64,000 nucleotides of DNA from Candidatus Zixiibacteriota bacterium (lineage in GTDB: Bacteria > Zixibacteria > MSB-5A5 > JAABVY01), in assembly GCA_011056555.1 (NCBI GenBank), contig DSEQ01000036.1, positions 62,001 through 126,000 on the forward strand. Reading direction: 5' to 3'. The notes below the pieces were generated by a model. The model was not told the DNA's origin and searched no databases. It was given only the letters and a program-made list of their open reading frames with translations. The translations under genes and the position numbers were made by a program. The number at the start of each line of letters is the position of its first letter. Positions within the stretch are counted from its first letter, which is position 1. Positions 45,133 to 54,605 of the stretch are shown one piece after another.

Positions 45133-47475
45133 TCAGTTGTTTCTTAATTTTTCAAGATATGTCTGATCGGCCAGCACCTCACGCGCTTTTGAACCGTCAT
45201 AAGGCCCCACAACTCCTTTAGCCTCAAGCAAATCGATCAGCCGGGCGGCCCGCTGATAGCCGATTCCGAGACGTCTCTGTAAAAGCGAAACTGAACCCTG
45301 TTTATGGCGGATGACCATCTCCGCCGCTTCCTTGAAAAGCGGATCGGCATCAGAAACCAGGGCCCTCTGTTTGACAGCCTCCTCAGTCATAGAATCTATC
45401 TTTCTGACTTCAACTTCCTGGGTTTTCAATATCTCCACCAGACGGCCGGTCTCTTCCGACGATATCAGGGCGCCGTGGACCCTGACCGGTTCCGCCTGCC
45501 CCGGCTCAAGAAAGAGCATATCGCCGCGCCCCAGGAGTTTCTCCGCGCCGTTGCCGTCCAGAATGGTGCGGGAATCTATCTTGGTCGCAACCTGAAATGC
45601 TATCCTGGCCGAGAAGTTGGCCTTGATAAGCCCGGTTATCACATCCACCGAGGGCCTCTGGGTGGCCAGGATCAGATGGATACCTACAGCCCTGGCCATC
45701 TGTGCCAGACGAGTCAGCAAAATTTCAATCCGGCTCGACGACTGCGACATCATCAGATCTGCCAGTTCGTCAACAGCTATGACGAGATAAGGCAGCCTTT
45801 CAGATGCCTGCACCTTATTGTTGTATTGGACGATATTGCGGACTCCTTTGGAGGCCAGTCTTTTGTAACGGTTTTCCATTTCCACCACGGCATCGTTGAG
45901 GACCCGCTCCGCCTGCTTGGGCTTGGTGATCACCGGACGTTCCAGGTGAGGAATCCCCGAATAAACCGAAAGCTCCAGCATCTTGGGATCGATGAATATG
46001 AAGCGCAGGTTGCGGGGATGATGCCTGAATATCAGGCTGCTGACGATGACATTCATGCAGACCGATTTGCCGCTTCCGGTCGCACCGGCAATCAGGAGAT
46101 GAGGCATGGAGGCCAGGTCGGCTACATATGGCTCGCCCGCTGTGGTCAGGCCCAGCGCCATGGGAAGCAAAATCTTGTTTGATTTAAATTTTTGATCAGT
46201 GACCACATCTTTGAAATAGACTGTCTGGGGATGGCGGTTGGGTATTTCCACACCGATCGCCGCCTTTCCGGGAACAGGCGCGATAATCCTGATCCTCTTG
46301 GCCTGCAGCGCCAGGGCGAGATCGTCAGAAAGGTTTATTACCTGATTGACTTTGATTCCCGGCGCAGGCTTGAATTCATAACGGGTTATCACCGGGCCGG
46401 GAAACGTCTCTATCCTGTCATCCACCACTTCTATATGAAATGTTTTCAATGTGTCCAGTAACTGCGAACTTACCATTTTCAATTCGGCATTTGTAATCGC
46501 CTGGTCGGGCTGGGGATTGGCATCGAGGATTCCAAAATCCGGCGCCTGATAACCGTCCTCGGACTTGCGCGTCATCTTTATGGCAAGCTTCTCTTTTTCC
46601 TGACTCTCCTCGCTGACTTTTTCCACCCTGGTATCGGCCGGCTTTTCATATGAAAGCTGCTCAAACAGATCGGTAAACTTACCTTGTCTTCCTTCTTCCG
46701 CTTCAAAATCATCACCGGTTTCTTGTTCCTTTTCTCGAATCGGTGCGCGCCTGAAGATGCCCTCGACGCGCTTGAGCGCAACGGACACGGATCGGAAGAC
46801 CCTGGGTAAACTGAAGCGCTTTTGCTTTGCCGATTTAGCCCTGGAGGATTTCGCCTTTTTTGTTGCCGCGCCTATCCCGAAAAGCGCCAGCATCCAGTTC
46901 CGCACCCGCTCCGGTATAGAGGTGATCTTTTTCTCCCACCACGACGGGCGCCACTCTATCAATAAAAACAGCAGGATAATAATCGCGCTAAAAAATAAAA
47001 GGAATGAACCTACTTTTCCAAAAAACCTGATTATAAAACTGGCCACACCAACCGCCAGGGCCCCTCCCGGTGTGGAAACAAATTCTACATGTCCTCCCGC
47101 ATCAACATACTTCACACTCAATACCAGAGCCAGCGCCGAGGAAATCAAAAACGTATAGAATATTTTCTTTCTTAATCTCGGCAGCTTCCAGCGAAATAAA
47201 TATTTCACACCCGTAAGCAGGGCGAATACAGGCAGGAAAAACGCCAGCATGCCCAGGAGGTAGTACAGCAAATGCGACAGCATTGCCCCGACCAGACCGA
47301 CCCAGTTGTCGGGCAGGATTTCGAATATATCAAAGCCCCGGTTTTCGCTCAAACTGATATCGTCATGCTGGGAATGGGATACTAACGAAAAGAAAATCAG
47401 AGCCCCAAGGGTCAACATCAAAAGACCCAGGAACTCATCTTTACGCCGTGGTGATAAATTTGCCAAAGCCTTCAT
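45133..47475 (-). CDS. ftsK: DNA translocase FtsK
   Basis: 780 residues. Four N-terminal membrane helices (residues about 15-185), a charged linker (200-330), then the RecA-like motor with Walker A GATGSGKS and Walker B FIDPKML and IAVDELADLM, and a C-terminal gamma winged-helix domain (KQGSVSLLQRRLGIGYQRAARLIDLLE) that reads KOPS-like sites. It segregates chromosome dimers at the septum. I start at the ATG 47475; a frame to 47559 would begin inside the HU terminator hairpin. Confidence 0.94.
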   Translation of the reverse strand: MKALANLSPRRKDEFLGLLMLTLGALIFFSLVSHSQHDDISLSENRGFDIFEILPDNWVGLVGAMLSHLLYYLLGMLAFFLPVFALLTGVKYLFRWKLPRLRKKIFYTFLISSALALVLSVKYVDAGGHVEFVSTPGGALAVGVASFIIRFFGKVGSFLLFFSAIIILLFLLIEWRPSWWEKKITSIPERVRNWMLALFGIGAATKKAKSSRAKSAKQKRFSLPRVFRSVSVALKRVEGIFRRAPIREKEQETGDDFEAEEGRQGKFTDLFEQLSYEKPADTRVEKVSEESQEKEKLAIKMTRKSEDGYQAPDFGILDANPQPDQAITNAELKMVSSQLLDTLKTFHIEVVDDRIETFPGPVITRYEFKPAPGIKVNQVINLSDDLALALQAKRIRIIAPVPGKAAIGVEIPNRHPQTVYFKDVVTDQKFKSNKILLPMALGLTTAGEPYVADLASMPHLLIAGATGSGKSVCMNVIVSSLIFRHHPRNLRFIFIDPKMLELSVYSGIPHLERPVITKPKQAERVLNDAVVEMENRYKRLASKGVRNIVQYNNKVQASERLPYLVIAVDELADLMMSQSSSRIEILLTRLAQMARAVGIHLILATQRPSVDVITGLIKANFSARIAFQVATKIDSRTILDGNGAEKLLGRGDMLFLEPGQAEPVRVHGALISSEETGRLVEILKTQEVEVRKIDSMTEEAVKQRALVSDADPLFKEAAEMVIRHKQGSVSLLQRRLGIGYQRAARLIDLLEAKGVVGPYDGSKAREVLADQTYLEKLRNN

Positions 47476-47521
47476 ACACTCACCAAAATACTTATCTTTT
47501 AGCCCTCGATCAACAACTAAT

Positions 47522-47559
47522 TTGAAAAGGCAGCCCGTACCGCGGGACTGCCTTTTCAA
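47522..47559 (-). terminator. Rho-independent terminator after the HU gene
   Basis: A 12-bp perfect stem (47522-47533 with 47548-47559, TTGAAAAGGCAG against CTGCCTTTTCAA), extended inside by CCCG/CGGG around a five-base loop. It lies 16 bases past the HU stop. The T-run on the minus strand is short and partly in the stem (CTGCCTTTTC), while the plus strand has a full T-run after the hairpin. Confidence 0.8.
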
Positions 47560-47574
47560 TCTTTTTTCCCGCGA

Positions 47575-47847
47575 TTACTTGATCGCCTGTCTCAGCTTTT
47601 TTCCCGCTTTGAACTTTGGAATCCTTGCGGCAGCAATCTTGATCGGCTGCCCCGTTTGCGGGTTTCTACCGGTACGGGCCTTCCGCTTGGAGACTGAGAA
47701 AGTGCCGAAGCCGACAAAACCGATTTTCCCATCCTTCTTGAGCGACTTGGTTACCCCGTCGAAAAATGAGTCCATCGCCTTTCGCGCCTGCACTTTGGAT
47801 AGATTCGCATCCTTAGCAATTTTTGTGACCAGTTCCTCTTTGGTCAT
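47575..47847 (-). CDS. hup: DNA-binding protein HU
   Basis: 90-residue histone-like protein. It shows the family pattern in full: N-terminal helices (TKEELVTKIAKDANLSKVQA), the FVGFGTFSVSKRKARTGRNPQTGQPI hairpin that wraps DNA, and the C-terminal helix IPKFKAGKKLRQAI. It has its own promoter and strong terminator, so it is a single-gene unit. GGGAG lies seven bases ahead of the ATG. Confidence 0.97.
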   Translation of the reverse strand: MTKEELVTKIAKDANLSKVQARKAMDSFFDGVTKSLKKDGKIGFVGFGTFSVSKRKARTGRNPQTGQPIKIAAARIPKFKAGKKLRQAIK

Positions 47848-47893
47848 ACGCTACTCCCTTGAATTAAGTGAACTTTTTACGGCTGTCATGTTC

Positions 47894-47922
47894 ATTTAAT
47901 TATCTCCGTTTTTTTAAGTCAA
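47894..47922 (-). promoter_or_regulatory. Possible promoter of the HU gene
   Basis: Minus strand: TTGACT (47922-47917), 17-base spacer, TTAAAT (47899-47894). It gives a leader of about 40 bases. It lies in the 122-base gap after lptD. Confidence 0.4.
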
Positions 47923-47969
47923 CAACAATTTTCAGACAAAACCCTTATTTTTCGGGGCTTCGCGGGCTC

Positions 47970-50900
47970 TCAAAAACTGAATTGATCTGAAAGCGGGCTG
48001 TTGATACCCGATTCAGATTTCTCGAATTTGATATCCGGAAGCGATATCACATTGATCCTGAAATAATATCCCCGCAGGCTGCCGTTCGGTATCCATGTAA
48101 AAACAGCCTCCCAGCAATGCAGATTGCGGTAAAAGCTGAGCCTTCTTTGAGTAACCTCGCCAGTTTTGATATTATAGTACTGCGAGAACGAAACCTTCCA
48201 GTTCTGCGTTAAATTAAACTCGCTGTTGACTGTAAGAGTGTGAGTTATGGATGTGAAAGCGCCGCGGGATTCGGCATAGCGGTGACCGATTGAAAGGCTC
48301 CAGGGATGTTTCTCCGGCTTGCCCGGGAATTTCGGCTGAAGCGTATCCCCCGGCTCGGCCTGCAGGGCAGCGCCGATAACGTTGGCATTTCCTCGATAGC
48401 TGAAATCCGTCGATAGCGATAGATTTTCCAGGCGCGGATGTAACAGGTCCAGCTTCTGGGTCGAGCGATTATACAGATCATGGCTTGCCGATAACGAAAA
48501 CGTCAGGTACGGAATTGTCGAACTGCGCATGGTGGTGTTCAAATTTGACCATTTATATTCCGGTGCCTTGAAATTGTAACTGGCCGAAAAGTTCAGGGTG
48601 AATAAGTCGAGTTTCTTTTCCTCCTCGCCGCTTTTATATTTCAACTGGAACAGATTCCCCAGCGACCAGCGCAGGTTCTGGCTCTCCGCTCCCCCCGAAC
48701 CGATCGCCGCAAATGACGCTTCTTCGGCATGACGGTCCGATTTCGGCCGATACGAGTAGGAAAGCGTCGGCGTAACCACATGCCGCATTGCTATCAGACC
48801 GCTGATGGGCGGCCCGAACATGCCATAGAGCTTGGTGTTCGAACTCATGCCAAAGGTAAGTGCGGCACGCCGTAGACCTGTTTCGGTCATCAGATTGGCT
48901 GCCCTGCTTTGATCCGTATCGAAGATATAAAACCAGTTCTCATTTATAGTCGCATTCGGGCTGATCGTCAAATATTTCAGTATCGTGGTCGGCATTGACA
49001 TGCTGATATTGTGCCGGATATTGGCATAATGTCTGCTGGTCCTTTCCTCGCCCGATCCGCTGTTGCTGATAAAATTATCCGAGTTTGCACTATACGACAG
49101 CATCAAATTCTGGTACCATCGCTTTTCAGAAGGATCCTCCGCCGAAAATACGGCTCGCGAAGGAAGCGAGAATGAGAGTCTGGGAAGGTTGTAGGTGGTA
49201 TTGTTCTGATCGAGATTATTGGTACCCTGCACCACGGCTGTGACGGAGGCCCTCCCCCAGCTTTTTCGGAAGTTCAATTGTGAACGCAGTGAACGGTTCA
49301 GCCTTTCTTCCGGATCGGTGGAGACATCCGTGTAATAGCTGGCATCGGAAACGAAATTACCGTTACCGTTCAGGCTCGCGGTTTCTGTCAATGTATGCCT
49401 GTGGCTGAGGTTAAGGCGCCACCTGTCCCGCCGGTTGAGTCCACTCAAGGTATGCTGTGTTTCACGGGCATAGGAGGCGTCCACCGAGCCGGAAAATTTA
49501 TATCTCAAAGCATACCTGAATCCCAGGTTAAAGGTGACCCCCACCTCATCGTTGTAATCGATACTAGTCTCCAGATCGAAATAATCGCTCAAGGCCCAGT
49601 AATATCCCAGCCTGTTCACGAATCGCGAACCGCGCTCAAAATTGCCGATCTGGAATGGAAGAAAACCCGAGTGGCGTTCCTTCTTGATCGAAAACACAAA
49701 ATAGGGCAGGTAAAATACCGGTATTTTATCAATATACAACACAATCGGCTTCGCCACCACACGATCGTCCGTAATCAGTTTCATATCGCTGGAATAAAAA
49801 TGGAAATGCGGATCATCCAGTTCACAGGTCGTGTACCTTCCTCCTTCGACAAAGAGCACGTCCTCATCCTCCTTGCGAATAATATTACCGTGATAGTAGG
49901 CCTCCTCCAGCTGAGTATCAGACTCCTTGATTTTCCCCCGACGAGTATCCACATTATAAGCCAGACGCTCTCCGTAAATTACATCATTCCTGTCCCTGAG
50001 CACGACCGGATGGTAAGTTGAATCCCCGGCCGGCGGGACCTCCCAGAATGACTCCGCCCTCACAACCTTGGATTCGGTGCCGTAACGGATCGTATCCGCC
50101 TCGAGGGTCACAGTTTCATGAATGACCCTGGCGCTGTCGTACAGATTTATAATCTGCCCGTCAATATTGTAGATCAGCTTTTCCGAATTGTATAAGATCG
50201 TGTCCTCGGAGATTAATCCCCCGGCGGAATCATATTCCGCGGATGAGAAATACCTGCCCTCAACGGAAGTAATTACCTCCACCTCATTCAAATTCCTGTT
50301 GTCAAAAAAAAGCTTGATTGAATCGCCCGAGGCCACATTCCTGCCTCCCACCAGGCTGTCCCCGGCAACGGGAATATATTCCGAATAACTGTTGCCGGCA
50401 GATTGAATTTGAGTCAGTTCTTCATCCTCGAATAGAAATGTTATTTTCCTGGCATTCAGCCGGCTCTCGGTGAACAGTGTGTCGCTGGTCTCGGAAGCCT
50501 GTTTATAAACCGCTTCAGCATTATTCAACACATCTATATAGTCCAGCAGATCGTTCTCCAGGTAAATTGACATCGAATCTCCGGATACCGTATTCCGGTT
50601 TTGAAATGCCCGCGGATTTTCTACCAGGCTCAGGAAGTTCGAATCGGGCATCAAAACCGCCTTCCCGCAATAAGCCACCAGACTCCCTTTGTTGATCGTT
50701 ACACTGTCGTGGGCCACGCCGTAATTATCTTCGGAGTAATAAACCAGGCTGTCGCAGGTAACATCTATCATCTTGCGCGGATCCTGGCTATTGAAAACCA
50801 TATGCGGTTCGCCAGTCACCGTGAGCACATTTGTCTGATTATCAAAGTAGACCGAGTCACCGTCAAGCGTAATGTTTTCGCCCCTGTCAATCAAGCGCGA

Positions 50901-51242
50901 GCTTCCGAAAGCACGGAAGATATCCGTCTCCTCATTGTAAATCAGAAGATCAGTGTTTATGCTCCTTGCGGTATCCGTAAATCGGATATTGCCCATAAAA
51001 CGGTAATTGCCGGTGGTCGAGAAAAAGACGCTGTCCGCAAGAATCTCGGCCTGCCCCTTGCGGAAATGCACATCACCATAGAAATTTGTGACCATAGAAT
51101 CGCTGTAGATAAATGTGCGTGAGCTGTCGGCATGTTCGAGGATGATTTCACCCTGGGCACGCAGAGGAGCGGCGGAAATAATACTCAGGAATATTATCCC
51201 GAAAGCAATTAACCGTAACATGCAGGATAATTTATTGCCCAT
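47970..51242 (-). CDS. lptD: LPS assembly outer-membrane protein LptD
   Basis: About 1090 residues. The signal peptide follows the ATG at 51242 (cut near PLRAQ). An LptA/OstA-like beta-jellyroll covers about residues 28-500 (repeats such as VTNFYGDVHFRKGQAEILADSVFF). The C-terminal ~500 residues are a large beta-barrel (strand after strand of SLSYSANSDN-type). The motif PILYLPYFVFSIKKERHSGFL-like (KIPVFYLPYFVFSIK) is the LptD junction between jellyroll and barrel. It places LPS in the outer leaflet with LptE. The frame is open upstream to 51416, which I reject because a signal peptide starts here. Confidence 0.92.
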   Translation of the reverse strand: MGNKLSCMLRLIAFGIIFLSIISAAPLRAQGEIILEHADSSRTFIYSDSMVTNFYGDVHFRKGQAEILADSVFFSTTGNYRFMGNIRFTDTARSINTDLLIYNEETDIFRAFGSSRLIDRGENITLDGDSVYFDNQTNVLTVTGEPHMVFNSQDPRKMIDVTCDSLVYYSEDNYGVAHDSVTINKGSLVAYCGKAVLMPDSNFLSLVENPRAFQNRNTVSGDSMSIYLENDLLDYIDVLNNAEAVYKQASETSDTLFTESRLNARKITFLFEDEELTQIQSAGNSYSEYIPVAGDSLVGGRNVASGDSIKLFFDNRNLNEVEVITSVEGRYFSSAEYDSAGGLISEDTILYNSEKLIYNIDGQIINLYDSARVIHETVTLEADTIRYGTESKVVRAESFWEVPPAGDSTYHPVVLRDRNDVIYGERLAYNVDTRRGKIKESDTQLEEAYYHGNIIRKEDEDVLFVEGGRYTTCELDDPHFHFYSSDMKLITDDRVVAKPIVLYIDKIPVFYLPYFVFSIKKERHSGFLPFQIGNFERGSRFVNRLGYYWALSDYFDLETSIDYNDEVGVTFNLGFRYALRYKFSGSVDASYARETQHTLSGLNRRDRWRLNLSHRHTLTETASLNGNGNFVSDASYYTDVSTDPEERLNRSLRSQLNFRKSWGRASVTAVVQGTNNLDQNNTTYNLPRLSFSLPSRAVFSAEDPSEKRWYQNLMLSYSANSDNFISNSGSGEERTSRHYANIRHNISMSMPTTILKYLTISPNATINENWFYIFDTDQSRAANLMTETGLRRAALTFGMSSNTKLYGMFGPPISGLIAMRHVVTPTLSYSYRPKSDRHAEEASFAAIGSGGAESQNLRWSLGNLFQLKYKSGEEEKKLDLFTLNFSASYNFKAPEYKWSNLNTTMRSSTIPYLTFSLSASHDLYNRSTQKLDLLHPRLENLSLSTDFSYRGNANVIGAALQAEPGDTLQPKFPGKPEKHPWSLSIGHRYAESRGAFTSITHTLTVNSEFNLTQNWKVSFSQYYNIKTGEVTQRRLSFYRNLHCWEAVFTWIPNGSLRGYYFRINVISLPDIKFEKSESGINSPLSDQFSF

Positions 51243-51301
51243 CTCATCAGTCTTCAACAAAAAACAGTCACATCCCTTATACAAGCGATAGTATGCCGGG
51301 T

Positions 51302-51667
51302 TTATCCGGGGCCGATAAAAATCAGGTGCGAATCGCAATCGCAGTCGGATGAGCCGAAACCGGATATGGATTTTGCATCCCTGTATGAGCTCAGTGAATC
51401 CAGATTGGTACTGCATTCCAGGCCCGGCTCATATGGCTGCAGGCTGTAAGCGGTTATCTCTCCATACTTGAGAAGATAATCTATATGCCAGTGAAAAGCC
51501 TTCTCCTTGCGGAAATGACGGGCTATTCGTTCACGCAGATTCTTCTCGGCGCTTCCGGTGTATATGTACAGCCCCTCTGCAAAAAATATTTCGCCCAGAC
51601 TGCCCACAGCGATAGTCTCAGCCTCCGGCAATTCAATCAGGAGCTGGTATATTCCGGAATTTATCAC
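51302..51667 (-). CDS. GIY-YIG nuclease-fold protein (DUF123-like)
   Basis: 121 residues. The N-terminal GIYQLLIELPE, then GLYIYTGSA (the GIY/YIG pair in variant form) and RIARHFRKEKAFHWHIDYLL match the DUF123 branch, which in archaea is often joined to endonuclease III. The C-terminal GFGSSDCDCDSHLIF is a typical cysteine-containing end of that family. The DNA or protein target is not known. It overlaps the PLP gene by four bases and precedes lptD by 59 bases. Confidence 0.75.
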   Translation of the reverse strand: MINSGIYQLLIELPEAETIAVGSLGEIFFAEGLYIYTGSAEKNLRERIARHFRKEKAFHWHIDYLLKYGEITAYSLQPYEPGLECSTNLDSLSSYRDAKSISGFGSSDCDCDSHLIFIGPG

Positions 51668-52839
51668 GCCATCTTCAAAGCATTATCCAGGTCTTCAATC
51701 AAATCGTCGGCATCCTCGATTCCGCAGGAAAGCCTGATCATCCCATCGTTGACATCCGCGCGCTTAAGAGCCTCCGGGGAGTAGCTTATATGCGAGGTCA
51801 GCACCGGAATTGAAACTAACGACTCAACCCCGCCCAAAGAGGTGGCATGGATAAATATATGCATCGCCTCGATCACCTTGCCGACCGCATCCAGACCCCC
51901 GTCAATCTCAAAACAGACCATCCCCCCGAAGCGACGCATCTGCTTTTTTGCCATTTCATGATATGGGAATGAAGGCAATCCCGGATATCTCACCTTGCGA
52001 ACTTTCGGGTGTTGTTCCAGAAACTCCGCCACTTTCATGGCGTTCTCGCATGATCTCTCCACCCGGATAGCAAGGGTTTTCATACCCCTCAAAAGCATAA
52101 ATGCGGCATGCGGATCGAGATTGGTACCCATATTTTTGCGGTATTCATAGATTGTCCTGAGATATTTGTGCGGCCCGATGATAGCCCCGCAGACCAGGTC
52201 GGAATGACCGCCCAGATATTTTGTGCCGGAATGAACGACTATGTCTGCGCCCAGTTCCAGCGGATTCTGGTTCATCGGTGTGGCAAAAGTATTATCAACA
52301 ATCATAATTGCATCATGTTCTCTGGCCGTTTTCGCGATGCCCTCCAGATCAACCACCGTCAGGTTGGGATTGGTTGGTGTTTCCGTATAGATGATCTTCG
52401 TGTTAGGCCTGATAGCTTTCTTCACATCTGCAACTGAGGTCGAGTCTGCAAATTCCACCTGCAGTCCGGTCTTGTTTATGATGTCTTTGAAGAGGCTGAA
52501 GACTCCGCCATAAAGCGTGGGGGTGGCCACCATATGATCACCGTCACGCAGTATTCCCATCACCGCGGTTCCGGCCGCCGCCTGCCCGGACGATACAATC
52601 AGGCACTTCTCCCCCCCTTCGAGCGCAGCCAGCTTCGTCTCCGCCGCTTCCACCGTGGGGTTTGTGTAGCGCGAATAAAGATAATACGGGCTGTCGCCTT
52701 TAACATAGTCGCGCAGCTCCTGCATGTTCTTGAATACATAAGTCGAGGTGTTAAAAATCGGCGGGACCACGGCTCCCGCAAATTCCATCTTTTCTTCTCC
52801 TGCATGTACGCACATGGAGGCTTTTGATTTTCCTGCCAT
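51664..52839 (-). CDS. Trans-sulfuration PLP enzyme (cystathionine gamma-lyase / methionine gamma-lyase family)
   Basis: 391 residues of the Cys/Met metabolism PLP family. The PLP Lys is K207 in VVHSGTKYLGGHSD; other marks are SSGQAAAGTAV (83-93), YTETPTNPNL (151-160) and the C-terminal LSCGIEDADDLIEDL. The family includes cystathionine gamma-synthase, beta- and gamma-lyases, and O-acetylhomoserine sulfhydrylase; sequence alone does not separate them here. AGGAGA lies five bases ahead of the ATG, and the FAH gene ends one base upstream. Confidence 0.88.
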   Translation of the reverse strand: MAGKSKASMCVHAGEEKMEFAGAVVPPIFNTSTYVFKNMQELRDYVKGDSPYYLYSRYTNPTVEAAETKLAALEGGEKCLIVSSGQAAAGTAVMGILRDGDHMVATPTLYGGVFSLFKDIINKTGLQVEFADSTSVADVKKAIRPNTKIIYTETPTNPNLTVVDLEGIAKTAREHDAIMIVDNTFATPMNQNPLELGADIVVHSGTKYLGGHSDLVCGAIIGPHKYLRTIYEYRKNMGTNLDPHAAFMLLRGMKTLAIRVERSCENAMKVAEFLEQHPKVRKVRYPGLPSFPYHEMAKKQMRRFGGMVCFEIDGGLDAVGKVIEAMHIFIHATSLGGVESLVSIPVLTSHISYSPEALKRADVNDGMIRLSCGIEDADDLIEDLDNALKMA

Positions 52840-52840
52840 C

Positions 52841-53614
52841 TTACTCTCCTATATAGTTAATCAATCTGCCAACATTCTCTACAACCACTTCAATTTTATC
52901 TCCCACTTTCATGGGATCGATCCCCTCCGGGGTGCCGGTTGAAATCAGGTCTCCCGGTTTTAAGGTCATAACTTTGGAAATGAACGATATCAGCACCTCC
53001 GGTTTGAAAATCATATCCGAGGTCCTTCCCGATTGTTTCAGCTCGCCATTCAAATAAGCTTCTACCTTCAGATCCGACCAGTCTGTATCTGTAATCACCC
53101 AGGGTCCCACGGGACAGAAGGTGTCGAAGCCTTTGGCACGGGTCCATTGGCCATCCTTCTTCTGCAGATGCCTTGCGGTAACATCATTCACACAGGTCAA
53201 TCCCCAGACAGCTCCAGCGGCCTCATCGGGCGTGACGTTCCTGATTTTCTTTCCGATCACCACCCCGAGCTCGGCTTCATAGTCCACACGATCCACAAAA
53301 TCAGGATAGATCACAGTCCCTTCATGACCCAGAAGAGAGCTGGGAGGCTTCATGAACAGGAGCGGCTCCTCTGGAGCCTTATCCGCCGACTGGGAATGAC
53401 TGACGTGCTTATGATAATTCAGCCCCACGCAGATTATCTTCTCCGGCTGCACCGGCGCAAGCAGTCTCACATCCTCAAGGTCAAACTTCTTTTCGCTCAC
53501 TGCATAGCTGTCAAAAAGACTTCCTTCGATAACTTTAATGCTCAGCTCGCTTTCGTCATAAATACCCCAGAAGATTTCAGAATCCGATTCAAAACGAACG
53601 ATCTTATCCGACAT
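52841..53614 (-). CDS. Fumarylacetoacetate hydrolase family protein
   Basis: 257 residues. The C-terminal FAH core starts near residue 58 (KIICVGLNYHKHVSH) and has the metal-binding acidic residues in VDYEAELGVVIGKK and the C-terminal LKPGDLISTGTPEGI. The family cleaves or isomerises C-C bonds in beta-keto acid-like compounds, for example 5-oxopent-3-ene-1,2,5-tricarboxylate decarboxylase or acylpyruvate hydrolase. The substrate is not clear. It is four bases from the HDAC-family gene and one base from the PLP gene. Confidence 0.87.
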   Translation of the reverse strand: MSDKIVRFESDSEIFWGIYDESELSIKVIEGSLFDSYAVSEKKFDLEDVRLLAPVQPEKIICVGLNYHKHVSHSQSADKAPEEPLLFMKPPSSLLGHEGTVIYPDFVDRVDYEAELGVVIGKKIRNVTPDEAAGAVWGLTCVNDVTARHLQKKDGQWTRAKGFDTFCPVGPWVITDTDWSDLKVEAYLNGELKQSGRTSDMIFKPEVLISFISKVMTLKPGDLISTGTPEGIDPMKVGDKIEVVVENVGRLINYIGE

Positions 53615-53617
53615 AAA

Positions 53618-54556
53618 CTACTCCATTAATATCTTTAAGTGCTCAACTACTGCCCTGCCAATGTAATCAAGGACATATCCGCCCTCCAGCACGAGAACTA
53701 TCCTGCCGTCACAATATTCTTCCGCAGCTGCCTTTGCGATCCGGCAGATTTCGCTGATAGCCTCCGGGGAGACATCCAGGAAAACATAAGGGTCGGCGGT
53801 GAATGCATCATAGCCGGCCGAGACCAAAATTATTTCCGGCCGGTAGTCACTCATGGCCGGGAGCCATTCTTCCTTAACGGGCCCCAGAAACTGCTCGTCG
53901 CCGGCACCCAGGCCCAGCGGAAAATTAAGAGTGTATCCCTTCCCGCTGCCGGTACCGGTTTCATTTTTTGTGCCGCTCCCGGGATAAAAGGGAAAGGCAT
54001 GCAGGCTGGCATAGTGCACCCGCTCGGTATCATAGAATGCGTGCTGGGTGCCGTTACCGTGATGACCATCCCAGTCCAGGATGGCAATTCTCTCCAGATT
54101 GTAGTCAGCCCACAGCCGCCGCGCCAATATGGCAATATTGTTAAATATGCAGAAGCCCTTGGTATAGCCGTGCTCGGAGTGATGTCCGGGAGGCCTGACG
54201 GCGCAGAAGGCTGAATCGATCTCACCCTCCATTACCATCTTCCCGGCCTTGATACATCCGCCCGCCGCAAGCATAGCGCTCCGGTAAGTATCCTTGCAAA
54301 AATAAGTATCCGGATCAAAATTGCCGAATTCGATTTCCTGAGTGGCCTCTACTCGATTATAGTATTCCTCCGCATGATTCAATAGAATATCTTCTTTTCT
54401 CGCAGCTTCCGGCTTGATCAGGATCAGATAATCTTTCAAGCCGGACTCGTCAACGGCTTTTTCGATAGCTTTCAGTCTTTGCGGATTTTCGGGATGAAAA
54501 CTGTCGGGCCTGTGTTCGAGAAAAACCGGATCATATAAATAGCCAACTTTTTTCAT
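53618..54556 (-). CDS. Histone deacetylase-family zinc hydrolase
   Basis: 312 residues of the class II HDAC/acetoin-utilisation-type superfamily. The paired active-site His H125-H126 (RPPGHHSEHG), the zinc-site D163 and H165 (LDWDGHHGNGTQ) and a later Asp in SAGYDAFTADP are all present. In bacteria these proteins remove acetyl groups from polyamines or protein lysines. GGGGGTGA lies just ahead of the ATG. It begins an uninterrupted four-gene run with FAH, PLP and GIY-YIG genes. Confidence 0.9.
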   Translation of the reverse strand: MKKVGYLYDPVFLEHRPDSFHPENPQRLKAIEKAVDESGLKDYLILIKPEAARKEDILLNHAEEYYNRVEATQEIEFGNFDPDTYFCKDTYRSAMLAAGGCIKAGKMVMEGEIDSAFCAVRPPGHHSEHGYTKGFCIFNNIAILARRLWADYNLERIAILDWDGHHGNGTQHAFYDTERVHYASLHAFPFYPGSGTKNETGTGSGKGYTLNFPLGLGAGDEQFLGPVKEEWLPAMSDYRPEIILVSAGYDAFTADPYVFLDVSPEAISEICRIAKAAAEEYCDGRIVLVLEGGYVLDYIGRAVVEHLKILME

Positions 54557-54605
54557 ATATTCACCCCCTCAAATATGTCCTCTGGATGATTCAATGTCAA
54601 GCGCT

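Noticed and set aside
45304-46182. A 292-codon open frame on the plus strand opposite ftsK
   Set aside because: It is complementary to the FtsK motor domain, whose Walker motifs are clear. No independent coding features.
47475-47559. Longer N-terminus of FtsK starting at 47559
   Set aside because: That start is inside the HU terminator hairpin and adds residues with no homology; the ATG at 47475 gives the usual FtsK start.
51242-51416. Longer N-terminus of LptD to 51416
   Set aside because: It would overlap the GIY-YIG gene and put a signal peptide 60 residues inside the protein.
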